The notes: generated by a model not told the origin, from the sequence alone. Shown: positions 26,835 to 37,010, numbered from the stretch's first letter. The stretch: 64,000 nt of DNA from Marinibactrum halimedae (GCF_021234875.1 NZ_JAJQVM010000007.1:62001-126000); one strand, 5' to 3'. Translations and numbers: made by a program.

Positions 26835-27743
26835 TTAATTGGGTGTAAATTCTGGGGGAGGAGATCCAGGCTCTAGGAGAACAATATTGGGTTCGCCGAT
26901 ACTGTTGTCTCCTCTGCGCACTATGGGATAAATCCAGGGTTCAGGAGTTCGATTTTCACAGGCTTGTGCATTGGGCCAGCGTTTTTGAGCGTGTTTAAGC
27001 TTGTCTTGTGACTCATTACTAAGAGTGAGTTGAACACTATTGAACACAGAATCTCGAATTGAATTCATCGAGCGTAAACAGTCTACAACGGGTTTGTATC
27101 CAATATATCGATATCCCATACTGAGCATATGTCTATCAGTCAAAGCCATCAGAAGAACTGATCTAATAAAGGACGATTCTTCAGGTAATGGTGAGTCGTC
27201 ATCAGGCTCCCTATTTTCGAGCCTAGGGTGAGTTTCGGTGTATAGCCATGTACCTGAATCGGTTTCTCTAACCTGCCAATTGACGGGCCCTTGAACATGT
27301 CTATTTAATGGATTGCCTGGGCCATTAAAATAAATATTGCGGAGTGTGGCTTGTTCTAAATGCTCAGGGTTAAACAAGCTCATGCCTTCAGGCATGGTAT
27401 CCATATGACGAACACCCATGCTAAAGTCCATGAGTCCTAAGGTAGGTTGGGGATGCCATGGTGGGCCAAGTAATTCTAAATGACGTCCCATAATGGATCG
27501 AACGCTAACCCCCTGCCGTCGCCAACTCGGTAAATCTTCATCACTGATGAAATCACTTTTCTCGTAAAGATTGACGACTTCTGGGATGGGCTTGTCTTTC
27601 CCTAAGCCTTCGCTGTAGTGGCTCGGTGGCAGCTCTAGGGTCAATATGCTGCCGGAAAAATTAATGGTGATTTTGTCCCGCTTGTTCTTCCCCGGAATGT
27701 AGGGGCGACGGCGGGAGGCGAAAAGTTGATGAATAAAACTCAT
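26835..27743 (-). CDS. Unknown protein, small-partner family (locus 1)
   Basis: 302 residues with no signal peptide. The short N-terminus MSFIHQLFASRRRPYI (hydrophobic, then basic) followed by ITINFSGSILTLELPP parallels MGFLSSIFNRK and KIDFSGIQIEF of the genes at 47594 and 49659. Near the C-terminus, MALTDRHMLSMGYRYIG, then VFNSVQLTLSNESQDKL, parallels FFPISKRHLIVLEM and FKITLSDRSKKEL in those genes. So it appears to be a diverged member of the same family. It could be an immunity or antitoxin-like partner of the 397-residue protein, but this is inferred only from layout and duplication. Confidence 0.6.
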   Translation of the reverse strand: MSFIHQLFASRRRPYIPGKNKRDKITINFSGSILTLELPPSHYSEGLGKDKPIPEVVNLYEKSDFISDEDLPSWRRQGVSVRSIMGRHLELLGPPWHPQPTLGLMDFSMGVRHMDTMPEGMSLFNPEHLEQATLRNIYFNGPGNPLNRHVQGPVNWQVRETDSGTWLYTETHPRLENREPDDDSPLPEESSFIRSVLLMALTDRHMLSMGYRYIGYKPVVDCLRSMNSIRDSVFNSVQLTLSNESQDKLKHAQKRWPNAQACENRTPEPWIYPIVRRGDNSIGEPNIVLLEPGSPPPEFTPN

Positions 27744-28039
27744 GCAATATCCATATTTAGAAATTCAGTGAACATTGGTTAGTTCAACCTCTGTTGAATT
27801 TAGTGCAGGCCATTATCAATGATCGGAAAAGTGTAGTGCAAATCTTAAACAAACAATGTGTGTCAAATTTAAAATCTATTATGCCAGTTTTGAGACGTTC
27901 CCCACTATTCCGTAAGGATGTCGCATCATGCCACATACTGGGTGTGGCTAAAGTTTTCATCAATTTACCAACCTCAATAGGTTAATATCTTTAACCTATA
28001 TTCAACAATAATGTTGTATTTTTTAGCCTATGACTGGCG

Positions 28040-28636
28040 TTGAATATTCACCTACATCAAATATCGGAAGAAACATTGAACATTAAAACGAAAAAAGCAC
28101 TGATCGATTTCGTTAATCAAGGCAATACGGTGAAATATATCTTTTTCTGGGGGCATCAAGAAAAAGGCAACCAAGTGACAAAGAGCTGCTTTAGTCAGTG
28201 GTATAGTTCAAAATTCGAAGAAGATGGAAATGAATTTATCACGGCTGAGCACTACATGATGTATCACAAAGCAAAGTTGTTTGGCGATACTAACGCGTGT
28301 GAGAAAGTGCTTTCTGCTAAGAACCCAGGAGAAGCTAAGGCCATTGGCCGTGGCGTGCTGGGTTTCGAACAAAAATTATGGGATGAGAAACGATTCGAGA
28401 TTGTAGTCAATGCCAACCTTGCGAAGTTCTCTCAAAATTCAGAGCTTAAGGCGTTTTTGTTACATACCGAAAATCGAGTATTAGTCGAAGCCAGCCCAGT
28501 AGATAAAATATGGGGCATTGGTTTGGCTCAAGACAATCGGGCATGTGAAAACCCAAACTTATGGAAAGGTCTTAATCTTTTAGGGTTCTCGCTCATGGAA
28601 GTGAGAGATCAACTTACCTATAAAGCAGGTGCATAA
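28040..28636 (+). CDS. NADAR-family protein (YbiA-like N-glycosidase)
   Basis: 198 residues if the TTG at 28040 is used; an in-frame stop lies just upstream and no ATG is available before the core, so the start is uncertain (TTG at 28076 is the alternative). Family blocks are clear: FSQWYSSKFEEDGNEFITAE, then HYMMYHKAKLFGD, GRGVLGFEQKLWDEKRFEIV, and the C-terminal WGIGLAQDN...WKGLNLLGFSLMEVR. NADAR proteins cleave N-glycosidic bonds in riboflavin intermediates or remove ADP-ribose from guanine as antitoxins to DarT-like enzymes. No DarT gene is adjacent. It is divergent from the unknown pair, 296 bp away. Confidence 0.85.
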   Translation: MNIHLHQISEETLNIKTKKALIDFVNQGNTVKYIFFWGHQEKGNQVTKSCFSQWYSSKFEEDGNEFITAEHYMMYHKAKLFGDTNACEKVLSAKNPGEAKAIGRGVLGFEQKLWDEKRFEIVVNANLAKFSQNSELKAFLLHTENRVLVEASPVDKIWGIGLAQDNRACENPNLWKGLNLLGFSLMEVRDQLTYKAGA

Positions 28637-28667
28637 ATTAGGTTGCTGAGCTCTCATCACGGCATTT

Positions 28668-28958
28668 TTAATCAGATTTCTGAGCCATTGGCTCCAATAC
28701 TTCTTTCAAAAACTTAAAATACACGGTATGAATTTCCGGTGATTCACCGTCTTTCTCAATCATAAAAAAAGGCGCACGTTCGACGTTGTGGGCTTTGGCA
28801 ATTTTGAGGCCTGCACTCTCTGGGTCGCGTTCGTCGGCGACGACCACTTCGTCAATTAAGCCCATGTGGCCCGATTGCTCCAATTTGGCGATGACTTCAC
28901 CACACTTTTTACAAGGGGAGCCGTCGGCCAATATTTTTTTTACTAGAGTGATTTTCAC
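28668..28958 (-). CDS. Glutaredoxin/thioredoxin-fold protein
   Basis: 96 residues. A beta strand (MKITLVKKIL) leads to SPCKKCGEVIAKLE, a CxxC redox motif at the head of a helix, and ERAPFFMIEKDG contains the cis-proline loop typical of thioredoxin folds. The partner is unknown. The size and the absence of a signal peptide suggest a small cytoplasmic redox protein. It is co-directional with pabB but separated from it by other sequence, and it ends close to the convergent NADAR gene. Confidence 0.75.
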   Translation of the reverse strand: MKITLVKKILADGSPCKKCGEVIAKLEQSGHMGLIDEVVVADERDPESAGLKIAKAHNVERAPFFMIEKDGESPEIHTVYFKFLKEVLEPMAQKSD

Positions 28959-29076
28959 GATTGCTCTCCTGTCTTTGCGCTAAATACCCTTAAATAGGCG
29001 ATTTAACGCTGATGTATTGTCTTGTTTGAGGGCTGCCCCTCGTCATGTGTAGTAAATGGTGGAAGATTAAAAAAAA

Positions 29077-30462
29077 TCAATGGCAGGGGGAGGGATTCTT
29101 TTTATGTTCTGTATCGAAACGTTTGAGCGTCTCCAGCAGCTTGTTGATTTTGACGAGGCTTTCGGCGTATTCACTGTCGGTATTGGAGTCCGCGACGATA
29201 CCGCCGCCGCCCCACAAGGCAAGGCGCTGGCAGTCCATGCCGATGGTTCGGATAGCGATGTTGGTGTCCATATTGCCGTCACAACCTACGTAACCGATGG
29301 CGCCGCAATAGATTCCTCGCTGGAAGCGTTCAAGCTCGTCAATAATTTCCATGGCGCGTTTTTTGGGTGCACCGGTGATGGAACCTCCGGGGAAGGCATC
29401 TCGCAACAAATCCAGCGGATGGCTGCCTTCGATTAAATCGGCCTCAATGGTGCTCACCAAATGGTGAACGTTGGCAAAGGTTTCTAAATCCCACAATTTG
29501 GTGACATTAACGCTGCCCACTTGCGCGTGTTTGCTCATGTCGTTGCGCAGTAAATCCACAATCATCAGGTTCTCTGCCTGATCTTTAAGGCTGTTGCGCA
29601 GGGCGTGTTGATGTTCATGATCTTGTTGTGGGTCGCTAGCCCGTGGTCGGGTGCCTTTAATGGGTTTGGTGTTGATGTGTCCATTCTTCACTTGAATAAA
29701 GCGTTCGGGCGATAGGCTCATGATGGCGCCGCCGTGTGGAAGTCGCATAAAACAAGAGTAGGGAGAGGGCATGGATTGCCTTAGGGCTTGATAGGCTTGC
29801 CATGGGTCGCCTTTCCATTGAGCTGAAAACGGATGCGTGTAGTTTACTTGGTAGCAATCGCCACTGTGAATGTACTGGTGAATACGTTCCAGTTGTTGGA
29901 CGTAATTTTCTCGCGGTTGTGCCTGTTGCAGCTCCCACAATGAAAAAGAAGAGGGTTGGGTTGTGCGAGTTTGATTGAGGCAGTCACGCAAAGGTTGAGC
30001 AAAAGACTCAAAACCTTCTAGGGCATAAAAGCGGCAAGTGCGATTATGGTGATCCATTACAATGGCGTGAGGATAAAGCCCCCAAACATAATCGGGTAAG
30101 TCCACAAGCTTTGGGTTGTTGGCAGCAACGCCGATGGCTTGCTGCGCCGATTCGTAACCAAAATACCCTAATGCACCGGCAATAAATGGGGTGTCTTTAT
30201 GGTTGGGCAGCTCGGGTAATGCGGATAATAATGTCTTAAGGCGATCAAATGGGCAGTCTTTTTGATGATGGTTAAAGGGTGAGATTACCTCTATCGGGAG
30301 AGCGCTAAAGATATCGTATTGCCCAAGTGTGCTGAAAGGACGGCCGCTATCAAGCCAGATGGCGCCAGAGAGATGAGCGATGGCGTTAAAGAGTTCACAG
30401 GGGTTGTCGAAATAAGGGAGGTCGGTAACCGAATACAAAGGGGGTGTCCTATAGCTGTTCAT
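29077..30462 (-). CDS. pabB: Aminodeoxychorismate synthase component I
   Basis: 461 residues of the chorismate-utilising family. The C-terminal half shows the catalytic blocks LMIVDLLRNDM, KPIKGTRPR with the key lysine (usual PabB form), and GGSITGAPKKRAMEIIDELE. IYCGAIGYVGCDGNMDTNIAIRT and ALWGGGGIVADSN complete the signature. The N-terminal domain is the anthranilate-synthase-type fold. It makes 4-amino-4-deoxychorismate for folate, with PabA supplying ammonia. The PIKGT motif favours PabB over TrpE, which usually has a different residue there. Confidence 0.93.
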   Translation of the reverse strand: MNSYRTPPLYSVTDLPYFDNPCELFNAIAHLSGAIWLDSGRPFSTLGQYDIFSALPIEVISPFNHHQKDCPFDRLKTLLSALPELPNHKDTPFIAGALGYFGYESAQQAIGVAANNPKLVDLPDYVWGLYPHAIVMDHHNRTCRFYALEGFESFAQPLRDCLNQTRTTQPSSFSLWELQQAQPRENYVQQLERIHQYIHSGDCYQVNYTHPFSAQWKGDPWQAYQALRQSMPSPYSCFMRLPHGGAIMSLSPERFIQVKNGHINTKPIKGTRPRASDPQQDHEHQHALRNSLKDQAENLMIVDLLRNDMSKHAQVGSVNVTKLWDLETFANVHHLVSTIEADLIEGSHPLDLLRDAFPGGSITGAPKKRAMEIIDELERFQRGIYCGAIGYVGCDGNMDTNIAIRTIGMDCQRLALWGGGGIVADSNTDSEYAESLVKINKLLETLKRFDTEHKKNPSPCH

Positions 30463-30644
30463 CGCTCGTCTGATGTGCGGCGCATTTTACCTCTCGAATA
30501 AAAGCGAGTACACCATAATTCGTACACGAAAATGGTGGTTTCTAAGCTAGGAGAGAGGGGTTATCAGTTTCTAAGCGCCTTGGTGGTTTATTGTGCATTT
30601 ATTTGCCAAGGTCAGTGTTTATTTATTCAATAAAGGAAAACAAA

Positions 30645-30950
30645 ATGGCCTTTCAGCCATTGGTGAAATTGCATCAATTGTATGATGGGTACGTCGGTGC
30701 CTTCAAAATTGATCACCTTGAAGTGTTGTTGATTCAAGATTGGGATGGCAAACGCTATGCCTTTCACAATCGCTGTCCACATCAGGGGGCGCCGCTGACC
30801 TTTGGTAAATTAAGTGAAGGCTGCATTCATTGCCCTTTGCATGGTTGGGCATTTCATCTCAGTAGTGGTCGTCCTACCTTGGGTCAGCCGGGGCAGCTTG
30901 ATGGTATTCCGCTGGTGTACGAGGGCAATACCATCGGTATTAACCTTTAG
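30645..30950 (+). CDS. Rieske [2Fe-2S] ferredoxin-like protein
   Basis: 101 residues from the ATG at 30645, with AAAGGAAAA upstream. The Rieske ligands are explicit: CPHQG (C-x-H) and CPLHGW (C-x-x-H), spaced normally, so it should bind one 2Fe-2S cluster through two Cys and two His. It resembles the ferredoxin component of ring-hydroxylating dioxygenases and the NirD-like small Rieske proteins. No oxygenase or nitrite-reductase partner is adjacent. It is divergent from pabB. Confidence 0.93.
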   Translation: MAFQPLVKLHQLYDGYVGAFKIDHLEVLLIQDWDGKRYAFHNRCPHQGAPLTFGKLSEGCIHCPLHGWAFHLSSGRPTLGQPGQLDGIPLVYEGNTIGINL

Positions 30951-31177
30951 ATTGGCACCCTCTCTACTACTCAAGCTCTTAACTAGGATGAGGGTGCACT
31001 TAAATGGCGCCACATTCGTTATTTTTTCCTTCGTTTCCCTCCCTTCGAGATTTTTTTGATTTATACTCATAATCTTTAGTATTCATATAAGAAATTTTGG
31101 TGGTGTTTTCTCAGTAGTACTTCCTCAGTAGTACTTTCCATAAAATGAGTAGACGGCTTTAGACGCGAGTGAACTGA

Positions 31178-32131
31178 ATGCAAATTGATCGAGTTGACCT
31201 GAATTTATTGGTGTATCTGGATACCTTACTGCGTGAAAAAAACGTAACAAAAGCGGCGACCATATTGGGGATTAGCCAGCCCGCTATGAGTAATGGCTTG
31301 CGTCGTTTGCGAGATTTATTTAATGACCCAATCTTAGTGCGCACCAGTGATGGCATGACGCCTACAGAGCGGGCGTTGGAATTGCAGCCGGTGATTCGCC
31401 GCAGCCTTTCAGAGTTAGAGCGTGCTATTCAGCCTCGGGCAGACTTCGACCCAGAATCCAGTCATCGTGTGTTTCGTATTATGGCCAGTGACTATGCGGA
31501 ATCGACTCTTTTGCCTGAGGTGCTGCTCAAAATGCGAGACTTGGCACCCAATGTAACCTTGGATGTGATGACTCCCAGTGATGTGAGCTTTCATGATTTG
31601 GAGCAGGGTAAGGTGGATCTGGCGGTGAACCGTTTTGATTCCTTACCGCAATCGTTCCATCATATTCCGGTTTGGCGCGATCGCTTCTTGTGCATGGTGA
31701 ATGCCGATAACCCCATTCGAAACCACTTTGATTTGGAGGTCTATTTAGAAGCCAAACATGTTTGGGTGAGTAAGACCGGCATGGGTATTGGCGTGGGGGT
31801 GAACCCGGATGATGTCCAACGCTTAGGGTGGGTGGATGAGGCTCTAAATAAAATAGACAAAAAGCGCAACATCAGTGTATTTACCCGGCATTATCAGGCT
31901 GCCATGCTCTTGGCCGAGACCTTAGATTTAATCGTCACTTTGCCCTCCAAGGCGGCTCGCTTGCATGAAAATAACCCGAAAGTGGCCTTGTTGGAGCCGC
32001 CGTTTGAAATCCCGCCGTTGGAGTTGACCTTAGCTTGGAGCCCTTTGTTGCAACATAACCCGGAGCATCGCTGGATTCGCCGATTATTGATGGATGTCGC
32101 GAGGGGGATGGACGACTATTCGGTGCTTTAA
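31178..32131 (+). CDS. LysR-family transcriptional regulator
   Basis: 317 residues. The N-terminal winged helix-turn-helix is plain: VDLNLLVYLDTLLREKNVT, KAATILGISQPAMSNGLRRL, FNDPILVR. The effector domain follows from about residue 90, with RIMASDYAES. The MQIDRVDLNLL start and the FNDPILVRT turn are like the NodD/NahR-type branch, which often controls catabolic genes with aromatic inducers. It lies 302 bp upstream of malate synthase G in the same direction, but nothing proves it regulates that gene. Confidence 0.93.
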   Translation: MQIDRVDLNLLVYLDTLLREKNVTKAATILGISQPAMSNGLRRLRDLFNDPILVRTSDGMTPTERALELQPVIRRSLSELERAIQPRADFDPESSHRVFRIMASDYAESTLLPEVLLKMRDLAPNVTLDVMTPSDVSFHDLEQGKVDLAVNRFDSLPQSFHHIPVWRDRFLCMVNADNPIRNHFDLEVYLEAKHVWVSKTGMGIGVGVNPDDVQRLGWVDEALNKIDKKRNISVFTRHYQAAMLLAETLDLIVTLPSKAARLHENNPKVALLEPPFEIPPLELTLAWSPLLQHNPEHRWIRRLLMDVARGMDDYSVL

Positions 32132-32433
32132 GAGGCGTTTCTTTTATCGAGCCCCGTCACCGTTGGCATTAAAAGTGTCTATTTTCAAAAGGAATAGCAA
32201 AGATAACAATGATAAATTAGATAAATCTTTCCCGCCTCCATAGACTTTTTCTTATCGAGTGAGCGCTATAGTTAATGCGCTTACCGTCATTTACATAAAA
32301 ACGATAATCACCAGCCTATCAATGGCCGCGACTGGCAACGATTCATCAATGCGCAGTCTCACGGCCTTTGATTAACGAGAGTTCATCAACAAGAACTCGT
32401 CAACAAGAGTCTGTTAACAAAGAGGGGAATACG
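32132..32433. promoter_or_regulatory. glcB leader region with tandem repeat
   Basis: The gap between the LysR gene and malate synthase is 302 bp. It ends in three 15-bp units (32381-32395, 32396-32410, 32411-32425) of the type GTTCATCAACAAGAA, running straight into the AGAGGGG ribosome-binding site at 32421. No other gene is visible. A plausible -10 (TATAGT near 32267) lacks a good -35. Confidence 0.55.
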
Positions 32434-34641
32434 ATGGCAGCAAATGAGCCAACCCACGCCGGTCAGGAACGTATTGAGCATTCTGGATTACGCATCGCAC
32501 CAGAGATTTATCAGCTTGTGGTGGAACAAGCGATTCCGGGTACGGATGTGGATGCCGATCACTTTTGGTCTCAAGCCTCTCAAATTATTCATGACCTCTC
32601 CCCCGTCAATAAAGCCTTGTTAGCCAAGCGCGATTCCCTGCAAGCGCAAATCGACCAATGGCACAAAGATAACCCGGCTCAACAAGGTCAGATTGATCAG
32701 GCCGCTTACACAGCCTTTTTAACCGACATCGGTTACTTGGAGGCCGAGCCTGAGCCGTTCAGTGCGACTACAGAGAATGTCGATACGGAAATTCGTGAGC
32801 AGGCGGGGCCGCAATTGGTGGTGCCGGTAAAAAATGCGCGTTTTGCGTTAAATGCGGCGAATGCGCGTTGGGGCAGTTTGTACGACGCCCTTTATGGCAC
32901 CGATGCCATCTCTGAAAGTGATGGAGCCGAGCGTGCCGGCGCCTACAACCCAGTGCGCGGCCAGCGTGTGATTGAGTTTGGCCGCCGCCTATTGGATCAG
33001 GCCGCCCCGTTGGCATCAGGCAGCCATACCAATGCGACAGGTTATGCCATTGAGAATGGTGAATTGTCCGTCACCCTAGAAGGAGGCAGTACTTCCACTT
33101 TGGCCCAACCGGAAAAGTTCGTGGGCTACCAAGGGGAAATCAATAACCCTTCCTCAATTTTATTGAAAAATAACGGCTTGCACTTAGATGTATTAATTGA
33201 TCCACAATCGCCCATCGGCAAAACCGACCCCGCTGGTGTGAAAGACATTATTATGGAAGCGGCCATTACCACCATTATGGATTGTGAAGATTCCGTTGCC
33301 GCTGTGGATGCCGAAGATAAAGCCGAAGTGTATGGGAATTGGTTAGGATTAATGCGCGGTGATTTAAGTGCAGAATTCCAAAAAGGCGGCGAAACTCTTA
33401 AGCGCACCATGAATGCCGATCGTGAATACACTTCTGCGAAAGGCGAAAGTTTTTCATTGCACGGTCGTAGCTTAATGTTTGTCCGTAACGTCGGGCATTT
33501 AATGGATATTGATGCGGTTCTTGATAAGCATGGTAATCCAGTACCAGAAGGTATTTTAGACGGATTAATTACCTCATTAATTGCCATTCATGATTTAAAA
33601 AATACCGGCGGCAATTCTCGAACTGGCAGTGTGTATATTGTAAAACCCAAAATGCACGGCTCAGAAGAAGTGGCGTTTACCGTTAATTTATTCGAGCGCA
33701 TTGAAGCAGCATTAGGGTTACCAGCAAAAACCCTAAAAGTCGGCATTATGGATGAAGAGCGTCGTACATCGGTGAATTTAAAAGCGTGTATTGCGGCGGC
33801 GGATGATCGTGTTGTCTTTATTAACACCGGCTTTTTAGATCGTACGGGCGATGAAATTCACACCAGTATGCAAGCCGGTCCGGTTGTACCGAAAGCGGAC
33901 ATGAAACAACAAACGTGGATTCATGCCTACGAGGCATGGAATGTGGATTGTGGTTTGGAAGCGGGTTTGCAAGGGAAAGCGCAAATCGGTAAAGGCATGT
34001 GGCCCATTCCTGATGAAATGGCGAATATGTTGGAAGCCAAAATAGCGCACCCGAAAGCCGGTGCCAATACTGCTTGGGTACCATCGCCTAATGCGGCAAC
34101 CTTACACGCAACCCATTATCACCAAGTGGATGTGCGCGCAATTCAAAATGAATTAATGGGCAACCCTCGTGGTTCGGTGGATGAAATTTTGCAAATTCCC
34201 TTATTGGCCGACCCAAGCCAATTAACGCCTGAAATTATTCAAGCGGAATTGGATAATAATGCACAAGGTATTTTGGGGTATGTAGTACGCTGGATTGATC
34301 AAGGTGTAGGTTGTTCGAAAGTCCCTGACATTAATAATGTGGGGTTAATGGAAGACCGGGCCACACTTCGGATTTCCAGCCAGCATATGTGTAACTGGTT
34401 ATTCCACGGTATTTGCAATGAAGCCCAAGTGGTTGAAACGTTAGAGCGTATGGCCAAAGTGGTTGATGAGCAAAATGCCGGCGACCCACTATATCAACCT
34501 ATGAGCCCCAACTACGATGACAGCGTTGCTTTCCAAGCGGCAAAGGATTTGGTGTTAAAAGGCGTTGAACAGCCAAACGGATACACTGAACCCTTGTTAC
34601 ATCATTATCGTCAAGTGGCGAAACGGAAAAGCAATACATAG
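32434..34641 (+). CDS. glcB: Malate synthase G
   Basis: 735 residues from the ATG at 32434 (AGAGGGG upstream; the frame opens at 32368). Condenses glyoxylate and acetyl-CoA to malate. Family G is shown by the length and by motifs [60 protein letters not shown] (active-site region), [16 protein letters not shown], and [20 protein letters not shown]. It is cytoplasmic and serves growth on C2 compounds or glycolate. No isocitrate lyase lies beside it. A hairpin terminator follows. Confidence 0.97.
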   Translation: MAANEPTHAGQERIEHSGLRIAPEIYQLVVEQAIPGTDVDADHFWSQASQIIHDLSPVNKALLAKRDSLQAQIDQWHKDNPAQQGQIDQAAYTAFLTDIGYLEAEPEPFSATTENVDTEIREQAGPQLVVPVKNARFALNAANARWGSLYDALYGTDAISESDGAERAGAYNPVRGQRVIEFGRRLLDQAAPLASGSHTNATGYAIENGELSVTLEGGSTSTLAQPEKFVGYQGEINNPSSILLKNNGLHLDVLIDPQSPIGKTDPAGVKDIIMEAAITTIMDCEDSVAAVDAEDKAEVYGNWLGLMRGDLSAEFQKGGETLKRTMNADREYTSAKGESFSLHGRSLMFVRNVGHLMDIDAVLDKHGNPVPEGILDGLITSLIAIHDLKNTGGNSRTGSVYIVKPKMHGSEEVAFTVNLFERIEAALGLPAKTLKVGIMDEERRTSVNLKACIAAADDRVVFINTGFLDRTGDEIHTSMQAGPVVPKADMKQQTWIHAYEAWNVDCGLEAGLQGKAQIGKGMWPIPDEMANMLEAKIAHPKAGANTAWVPSPNAATLHATHYHQVDVRAIQNELMGNPRGSVDEILQIPLLADPSQLTPEIIQAELDNNAQGILGYVVRWIDQGVGCSKVPDINNVGLMEDRATLRISSQHMCNWLFHGICNEAQVVETLERMAKVVDEQNAGDPLYQPMSPNYDDSVAFQAAKDLVLKGVEQPNGYTEPLLHHYRQVAKRKSNT

Positions 34642-34673
34642 AAGAATAAATTTACTGCGTTATGTTAACTTTC

Positions 34674-34700
34674 AAGAAACGTCCTTTTGGGGCGTTTCTT
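34674..34700 (+). terminator. Terminator of glcB
   Basis: AAGAAACG (34674-34681) pairs with CGTTTCTT (34693-34700). A T-G and two C-G pairs extend the stem inward, leaving a TTTT loop. ACTTTTA follows. It lies 33 bp after the glcB stop. Confidence 0.75.
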
Positions 34701-34893
34701 ACTTTTAGGATATGGATATTAATAAATGCAAGCGCTAGCATGATAAATTGAGATTAAACTGTTAACTATCATGGTCTCACAATCTAAACTGGTCGCACGC
34801 TAGTTGATTTATCATGAACCATGCTTTCATGGTAGTGGTTGAATCAGTGGCGATTGGGTGAAAAATGACGACGGAATAGTAGATGAGGGCGCA

Positions 34894-35049
34894 ATGTTTT
34901 TTATACTGGGGATTTGTATAGGGGTGTTACTTCTCGTGGTATTAATGATCCGAAGTGATCGAGAATTTGAAGCGCGTCGGCTTAAGATGGTACAAAAAAA
35001 GCTGGAAAAATCCGTTTCCGCAAGGCGGGCTACAGATGAGAATACATGA
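34894..35049 (+). CDS. Small single-pass membrane protein
   Basis: About 51 residues from the ATG at 34894, which has GAGGG upstream; a GTG at 34858 would add 12 acidic residues. It consists of one hydrophobic helix (FFILGICIGVLLLVVLMI) followed by a basic amphipathic tail (EARRLKMVQKKLEKSV), the typical make-up of a small bitopic inner-membrane protein. No family is recognised. It lies between glcB and the convergent DegV gene. Confidence 0.5.
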   Translation: MFFILGICIGVLLLVVLMIRSDREFEARRLKMVQKKLEKSVSARRATDENT

Positions 35050-35069
35050 GAGACGAGGCTGGGTGCCTA

Positions 35070-35987
35070 TTAATGCACGACATAATTCAAAGGTTCATCG
35101 TCGCAGGCCATGCCCAGTGTGAACCCGCCTAAGCCGATATGAACGGTGCTGGTTAGGCTCATTTGTGCCAATAATATCTTGATGTGTCTCTCTTTTGCCT
35201 TTTGAAGCAGTTGTTGGTAGCTTTCTCGCTCTGTTACTTCCTCTAAGCCACCTGCATAAGTAATGGACAAATACGGGCAAAGCAGTGGTTTACGCTCAAT
35301 AAAATTGGACACGCTGTTGAGGACTTTATCAACGGCATTGTTAAACCCTTTCACCTTATCCAGTGTTTTATTTTCTTCGTCTTTGAATAGCACAATAGGA
35401 CATACATCAATCGTACTGGCCAGTGCAGCAGAGAGCCAGGATACGTCGGTGTCGCCTCGTTTTTGAGCGCGCTCGCGAACGTGCATTAAGTCAGCCGGCA
35501 CCATGTAACAATAAATTTTATCTGATATGGCATCGAGTTTTCGGCGAAGGCCGGTGAAATCGTGTTTTCGCTGCCATAGTGCCAGTGCGTGGGCCGCCAG
35601 TACACTTTCTCCTGCAAAGAGAGATCGACTATCAACCACTTTAATTTTAGCGGCAACCGTATCTTGCAGAGATTGAATAATTGGTTGAATTCTAAAATAA
35701 GTTTGGCTGCGCTTGCGGCAGGCTGTAATAACTAAAACATGATCGTTTGCCTTGGCCGCCTCAGTTAACTCTTTTGTAAGAACATCTTGAGGGGCGGGTT
35801 CGGTATCCACTTTTTTTCCAGACACGTATTTCTTCTGCCGATAAAAACCGGAGTATTGATCACCACGATAATCTAAAAATTCTTTACCGTTGAGTTTAAG
35901 TAATGTCGGTAAGATTCGTGCATTGTATTTTTCGTAGATGCTGGTTGGCAGGTCGCAGGATGGATCAATTAACAGTTGCATATTCAT
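35070..35987 (-). CDS. DegV-family protein
   Basis: 305 residues of the DegV fold, which binds fatty acids (FakB proteins present acyl groups to a FakA kinase in Gram-positives). The start MQLLIDPSCDLPTSIYEKYN and the early ILPTLLKLNGKEFLDYR fit the family. VLVITACRKRSQTYF contains the lipid-headgroup region, and VVDSRSLFAGESVLAAHAL and IGLGGFTLGMACDDEPL complete it. Proteobacterial members are poorly characterised. It is preceded on the same strand by a TetR regulator 44 bp upstream, which suggests a small operon. Confidence 0.88.
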   Translation of the reverse strand: MNMQLLIDPSCDLPTSIYEKYNARILPTLLKLNGKEFLDYRGDQYSGFYRQKKYVSGKKVDTEPAPQDVLTKELTEAAKANDHVLVITACRKRSQTYFRIQPIIQSLQDTVAAKIKVVDSRSLFAGESVLAAHALALWQRKHDFTGLRRKLDAISDKIYCYMVPADLMHVRERAQKRGDTDVSWLSAALASTIDVCPIVLFKDEENKTLDKVKGFNNAVDKVLNSVSNFIERKPLLCPYLSITYAGGLEEVTERESYQQLLQKAKERHIKILLAQMSLTSTVHIGLGGFTLGMACDDEPLNYVVH

Positions 35988-36030
35988 GATTTGCCTCCAA
36001 TAGGGAAGTCATGTCATATAACGGATGCTT

Positions 36031-36870
36031 TTATTTTTCGATCTCTGCACTGATGTCACAGACGCCACGCAGTGCGGCTGCCATAAAGGGCACCATATTT
36101 TCATAAGCGGCGTCAAAATCAACCGATCGACACTTCCCATTAGAAATACGATCAATCCTTCCGGTTTGGGCCAATGTGAGAGCCAGTGCACCAGACATAT
36201 AGTGGTAGCACCAGTGCAACTTGGTTTCATCCGCATGGGGAAAGACTTCTTGCAGCGCACTAATAAATTCTGAAACACGTTTGTCGAACACCGATGGCAT
36301 CAGTTCGGTATTCCAAACAGGAGAAATCATCACTTGAGCGAGTAAGGCCAAGTAGTGTCGCCAACCCGCGTCACCTGTTTTTTGCGCCATTTTTAAGGGC
36401 AGTAAAAATGCCTCTATGATTTGTTCCAAGGTTTGAGGTTTGTCATTGTTGCGATGCAATAGCATTTGGCGCGTTTCGCTTAATAGTGTTGCACGTCGAT
36501 CAAACACGGCATGAAATAAATCCAGTTTTTTACCAAAATGGTAATTGGCCAGTGCAACGTCGACGGCAGCGGTTTTGGCTATCTCTCGAAGCGTGACGCC
36601 ATCGTATCCATGTTGAGCAAATAAGATTTCAGCGGCATCAAGAATGCGTTCTCGCTTGGAGATGTTCTCACGGGATATTGTTGGGGTGTGTGAACTCAAT
36701 ATTGTTTCATTCTGTTCTGTTGAATGCGGAGTTTTAGGGTGTTGTGTTACCGCATTTTGCTTTATTGAGTTGGTCTTGTTCACTGAGTGGTTCAAAATCT
36801 TCTCCAAAACGCTTTCCACAATGACCTGGATAGGGTAAATGGCGTGAATATTTATAATGATGAATGGCAT
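36031..36870 (-). CDS. TetR-family transcriptional regulator
   Basis: 279 residues as read from the ATG at 36870. The TetR DNA-binding domain begins only at about residue 73 (SKRERILDAAEILFAQHG, then TLREIAKTAAVDVALANYHF). The N-terminal 70 residues are low-complexity (N, S, T, H) and probably disordered, or the real start is a downstream GTG. The C-terminal domain has the CerR/DUF1956-like helices (LFHAVFDRRATLL). It may regulate the DegV gene, itself, or the divergent symporter gene through the palindrome at 36991. Confidence 0.88.
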   Translation of the reverse strand: MPFIIINIHAIYPIQVIVESVLEKILNHSVNKTNSIKQNAVTQHPKTPHSTEQNETILSSHTPTISRENISKRERILDAAEILFAQHGYDGVTLREIAKTAAVDVALANYHFGKKLDLFHAVFDRRATLLSETRQMLLHRNNDKPQTLEQIIEAFLLPLKMAQKTGDAGWRHYLALLAQVMISPVWNTELMPSVFDKRVSEFISALQEVFPHADETKLHWCYHYMSGALALTLAQTGRIDRISNGKCRSVDFDAAYENMVPFMAAALRGVCDISAEIEK

Positions 36871-36990
36871 ACCTTTTTCATTAACACAAACGCATTAACA
36901 CAAAAAATTTTTATGGTGTTAACGCGTTTAAAGAAGTTTAAGATGCCATTTTTTCATTTTTTGTAAAGTCGATAAAGCCTTGGTGTTGCG

Positions 36991-37010
36991 TATTCAACGT
37001 ATGTTGAATA
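36991..37010. promoter_or_regulatory. Palindromic operator candidate near tetR
   Basis: TATTCAAC (36991-36998), a 4-bp spacer GTAT, then GTTGAATA (37003-37010) form a perfect 8+8 inverted repeat. Its size and position, 120 bp upstream of the tetR start, fit a TetR-family operator. Confidence 0.5.

Noticed and set aside
27794-27985. 63-residue plus-strand open frame between the unknown pair and the NADAR gene
   Set aside because: No ribosome-binding site, no recognisable features, and ordinary composition for AT-rich intergenic DNA.
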